DNA of 7,671 bases from UBA2450 sp045132035 (lineage in GTDB: Bacteria > Bacillota_I > Bacilli_A > RFN20 > CAG-826), in the NCBI GenBank assembly GCA_045132035.1, contig JBGURM010000072.1, positions 1 to 7,671 of the forward strand, read 5' to 3'. The stretch's first letter is position 1, and every line of letters begins with the position of its first letter. The notes beneath the pieces were generated by a model that made no database searches, was not told the DNA's origin, and saw nothing but the letters and a program-made list of their open reading frames with translations. Shown piece after piece: positions 5,867-7,671 of the stretch. Made by a program: the position numbers and the translations under genes.

Positions 5867-7099
5867 ATGTACGACGTTAAGAAAGTACGTTTAGATTTCC
5901 CAATGCTACAAAATAAAACAATGCAGGGCAAGCCTCTTGTGTTTTTAGATAATGCTTCTACGACATTTAAACCAATGCAAGTAATTGATGAGATGAACAA
6001 GTATTATTTAGAGATGAATTCTAATTCACATCGTGGAGACTATGATCTTTGCTATAACATGGATGTTGAAGTAGCAAAAGCACGCGAGACAATTGCTAAA
6101 TTCATTAATTCTGATGTAAACGAAGTTGTTTTTACTTCTGGAGACACTGAAGCAATTAATTTAGTAGCATACGGATATGCGCTTGAATATCTTAAAAAAG
6201 ATGATCAAATTCTTATTAGTGAAACTGAACATGCTTCTAATGTTTTACCTTGGTATAGGATTTGTGAATTAACAGGCGCTAAAATGTGCTTTGCTAAATT
6301 AGAAAATAAAAGAATTACTCCTAATAGTGTTTTAGAAGCTTTTAAAGAAAATAAGAATATTAAATTAGTGGCGTTTGCGCATGTTGGAAATGTGCTTGGT
6401 TACGAAATTAACGCGAAAGAAATCGCTTCAATTTGTCATAGTCATGGTGCATTATTACTTTTAGATGGCGCTCAATCTGTGCCACATATGCCTATTGATT
6501 TTAAAGATTTAGATGTTGATTTCTTAACATTCTCAGCTCACAAAATGTGTGGACCAACAGGTATTGGCTGCTTAGTTGGTAAATACGATTTATTACAAAA
6601 AATGGCGACATTCCACACTGGTGGAGGAATGAATGTCAAGTTCAATAACAAGCAGGAAGTCATTCCTTTGGACGCTCCAGCGAAGTTTGAAGCCGGTACT
6701 TTAAACTTATCCGCTATTATGGGATTTAAAGCTGCAGTTAACTATTTAGAGTCTATTGGAATGGAAAATATTCATAAACATGATCAAGAACTATTTAAAT
6801 ACGCAATTTCTAAATTAGAAGGCCATGATAATGTCATTATTTATAATAAGGATTCTAATAATGGAATAATTGCTTTTAATATCAAGGGTGTATTTGCTCA
6901 AGATGAAGCTACTTTACTTAATTCTAAAGGAATCGCTGTTAGAAGCGGTCAACACTGCGCAAAAATGATTGATTCAGTAGTGGGGGAACCTGCTACCGTA
7001 AGAATGTCGACATATCTATATACTTCTAAAGAAGAAATTGATATATTTATTGATAATTTAATTAATGGAGGAGATATTTTAGATGCCTACTTTAACTAA
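5867..7099 (+). CDS. sufS: Cysteine desulfurase SufS
   Basis: PLP enzyme (410 residues, normal family length) converting L-cysteine to alanine and leaving a persulfide on its active-site Cys, which SufU then takes. Visible marks of the group II (SufS) type: EHASN (121-125) with the PLP-stacking His122, AHVGNVLG (171-178), the PLP-contacting Asp200 and Gln203 in LLLLDGAQSVPH, the Schiff-base Lys226 in SAHKMCGP, FEAGT (274-278), and the catalytic Cys364 in RSGQHCA with the short loop typical of SufS. The usual Ser in HVSNVLG is Gly174 here, a mild change. The ATG at 5867 follows the sufD stop by one base and has AAGGGA (5852-5857) about nine bases upstream. A TTG at 5849 in the same frame would add six residues but would place the ribosome site inside the coding region, so it is rejected. 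The 3' end overlaps sufU by 17 bases. Confidence 0.96.
   Translation: MYDVKKVRLDFPMLQNKTMQGKPLVFLDNASTTFKPMQVIDEMNKYYLEMNSNSHRGDYDLCYNMDVEVAKARETIAKFINSDVNEVVFTSGDTEAINLVAYGYALEYLKKDDQILISETEHASNVLPWYRICELTGAKMCFAKLENKRITPNSVLEAFKENKNIKLVAFAHVGNVLGYEINAKEIASICHSHGALLLLDGAQSVPHMPIDFKDLDVDFLTFSAHKMCGPTGIGCLVGKYDLLQKMATFHTGGGMNVKFNNKQEVIPLDAPAKFEAGTLNLSAIMGFKAAVNYLESIGMENIHKHDQELFKYAISKLEGHDNVIIYNKDSNNGIIAFNIKGVFAQDEATLLNSKGIAVRSGQHCAKMIDSVVGEPATVRMSTYLYTSKEEIDIFIDNLINGGDILDAYFN
7067..7073 (+). promoter_or_regulatory. Strong ribosome binding site of sufU
   Basis: GGAGGAG inside the 3' end of sufS, nine bases before ATG 7083. This is the strongest site in the operon and fixes the sufU start within sufS, confirming the 17-base overlap. 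Confidence 0.75.
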
Positions 7100-7511
7100 T
7101 GAGATGATGAGAGCGGTCATTATGGACCATTCATCAAATCCAACAAATAAACACACTCCTTCAGGCGAAGGATATCAAAAAGTTCATATGCACTCTGATA
7201 ACTGCATTGATGATTTAGATATCTATTTAAAAATTGAAAATGATAAGGTTACTGATGCTTGTTTTGAAGGTATCGCGTGTACAATTTCTTTAAGTTCCAC
7301 TGATATTATGTGCGACTTAATGAAAGGAAAAACCATACAAGAAAGCCTCTATATGATCGAGCAATATCAACATATGATGCACGAAGAACCATTTGATGAT
7401 GAAGTTCTAGATGAGGCAATTGTTTTTGTTAATACAAGCAAACAAGCAGCAAGAATCAGATGCGCAACAATCGGTTGGAACGCTGCAAATCAAATCTTAA
7501 AGGACAAATAA
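7083..7511 (+). CDS. sufU: Zinc-dependent sulfurtransferase SufU
   Basis: Protein of 142 residues that accepts the persulfide sulfur from SufS and passes it to the SufBCD scaffold. It belongs to the IscU/NifU-N fold, but two features mark it as SufU and not as the IscU scaffold. First, the zinc ligands follow the Bacillus SufU pattern: Cys41 and Asp43 in NCIDDL, Cys66 in GIACTIS and Cys127 in RIRCATIGW. Second, an insertion of about 20 residues (roughly 84-107, around QYQHMMHEEPFDDE) lies between the second and third Cys, as in SufU. The N-terminus (RAVIMDHSSNP) matches the family start, and length is normal. It overlaps sufS by 17 bases and is followed after one base by sufB. Its place beside sufS fits the known partnership in which SufU stimulates SufS. 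Confidence 0.95.
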   Translation: MPTLTNEMMRAVIMDHSSNPTNKHTPSGEGYQKVHMHSDNCIDDLDIYLKIENDKVTDACFEGIACTISLSSTDIMCDLMKGKTIQESLYMIEQYQHMMHEEPFDDEVLDEAIVFVNTSKQAARIRCATIGWNAANQILKDK

Positions 7512-7512
7512 T

Positions 7513-7671
7513 ATGGTAGAGAAAGATATTAAATTCCAAGAAGATTATAAATACGGCTTTAAAGATGAAGATGTTTCTATCGTTAAAACTAAAAAAGGAT
7601 TAACTGAAGAAACAATTCGTCAAATTTCAGCGTTTAAAAATGAGCCAGAATGGATGCTTGAATTCCGTTTA
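7513..7671 (+). CDS. sufB: SUF scaffold protein SufB (5' part, cut by window edge)
   Basis: The first 53 codons of sufB; the frame is open to the window edge. SufB is the scaffold subunit on which the Fe-S cluster is built and normally has about 465 residues. The N-terminus is typical: YKYGF (12-16), KKGLTEETIRQIS (27-39) and KNEPEWMLEFRL (42-53), nearly the same as in known SufB proteins. The ATG at 7513 follows the sufU stop by one base and has AAAGGA (7499-7504) eight bases upstream, inside the end of sufU. The catalytic C-terminal residues cannot be checked here. Confidence 0.95.
   Translation, partial: MVEKDIKFQEDYKYGFKDEDVSIVKTKKGLTEETIRQISAFKNEPEWMLEFRL

Overview
The window looks like a chromosomal segment from an AT-rich, low-GC Gram-positive bacterium (Bacillota, most likely an uncultured Bacilli or Mollicutes-like lineage). 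The basis is a sufC-sufD-sufS-sufU-sufB order of the Bacillus type, a SufU protein instead of IscU, AAGGAG-type ribosome binding sites, and lipoprotein signal peptides of the Gram-positive type. All six complete genes end in TAA. Trp is written TGG and there are no in-frame TGA codons, so the standard bacterial code fits and the TGA=Trp code of Mycoplasma does not. The genus cannot be fixed from this sequence.

The left half (118-4093, minus strand) holds two large lipoprotein genes that overlap by 11 bases. The upstream gene (2054-4093) encodes a PrsA/SurA-like foldase whose parvulin domain appears to be split by a long insertion. The downstream gene (118-2064) encodes a large, acidic lipoprotein of unknown function that may be a very divergent relative. 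Both carry a Cys at position 23 in an LT(S/G)C lipobox, so both should be anchored on the outer face of the membrane. The 117 bases to the left hold no gene; they contain short imperfect direct repeats and no clear terminator.

The divergent intergenic region (4094-4274, 181 bases) has a plausible sigma-A-type promoter for each side. Between and on them are three adjacent inverted repeats filling 4145-4200. One of them overlaps the -35 box of the lipoprotein promoter.

The right half (4275-7671, plus strand) is a SUF iron-sulfur cluster assembly operon: sufC (ATPase), sufD (unusually short scaffold subunit), sufS (cysteine desulfurase), sufU (zinc-dependent sulfur acceptor) and the first 53 codons of sufB. 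SufS takes sulfur from cysteine, SufU relays the persulfide, and SufB, SufC and SufD form the scaffold on which the cluster is built. Junctions are 1 base apart or overlapping, so the genes are very likely co-transcribed and translationally coupled.

I see no CRISPR array, tRNA, rRNA, transposase or phage gene. The suf operon is ordinary in content. The less ordinary parts are the lipoprotein pair, the minimal SufD, the palindrome cluster between the two operons, and the repeats at the left edge.
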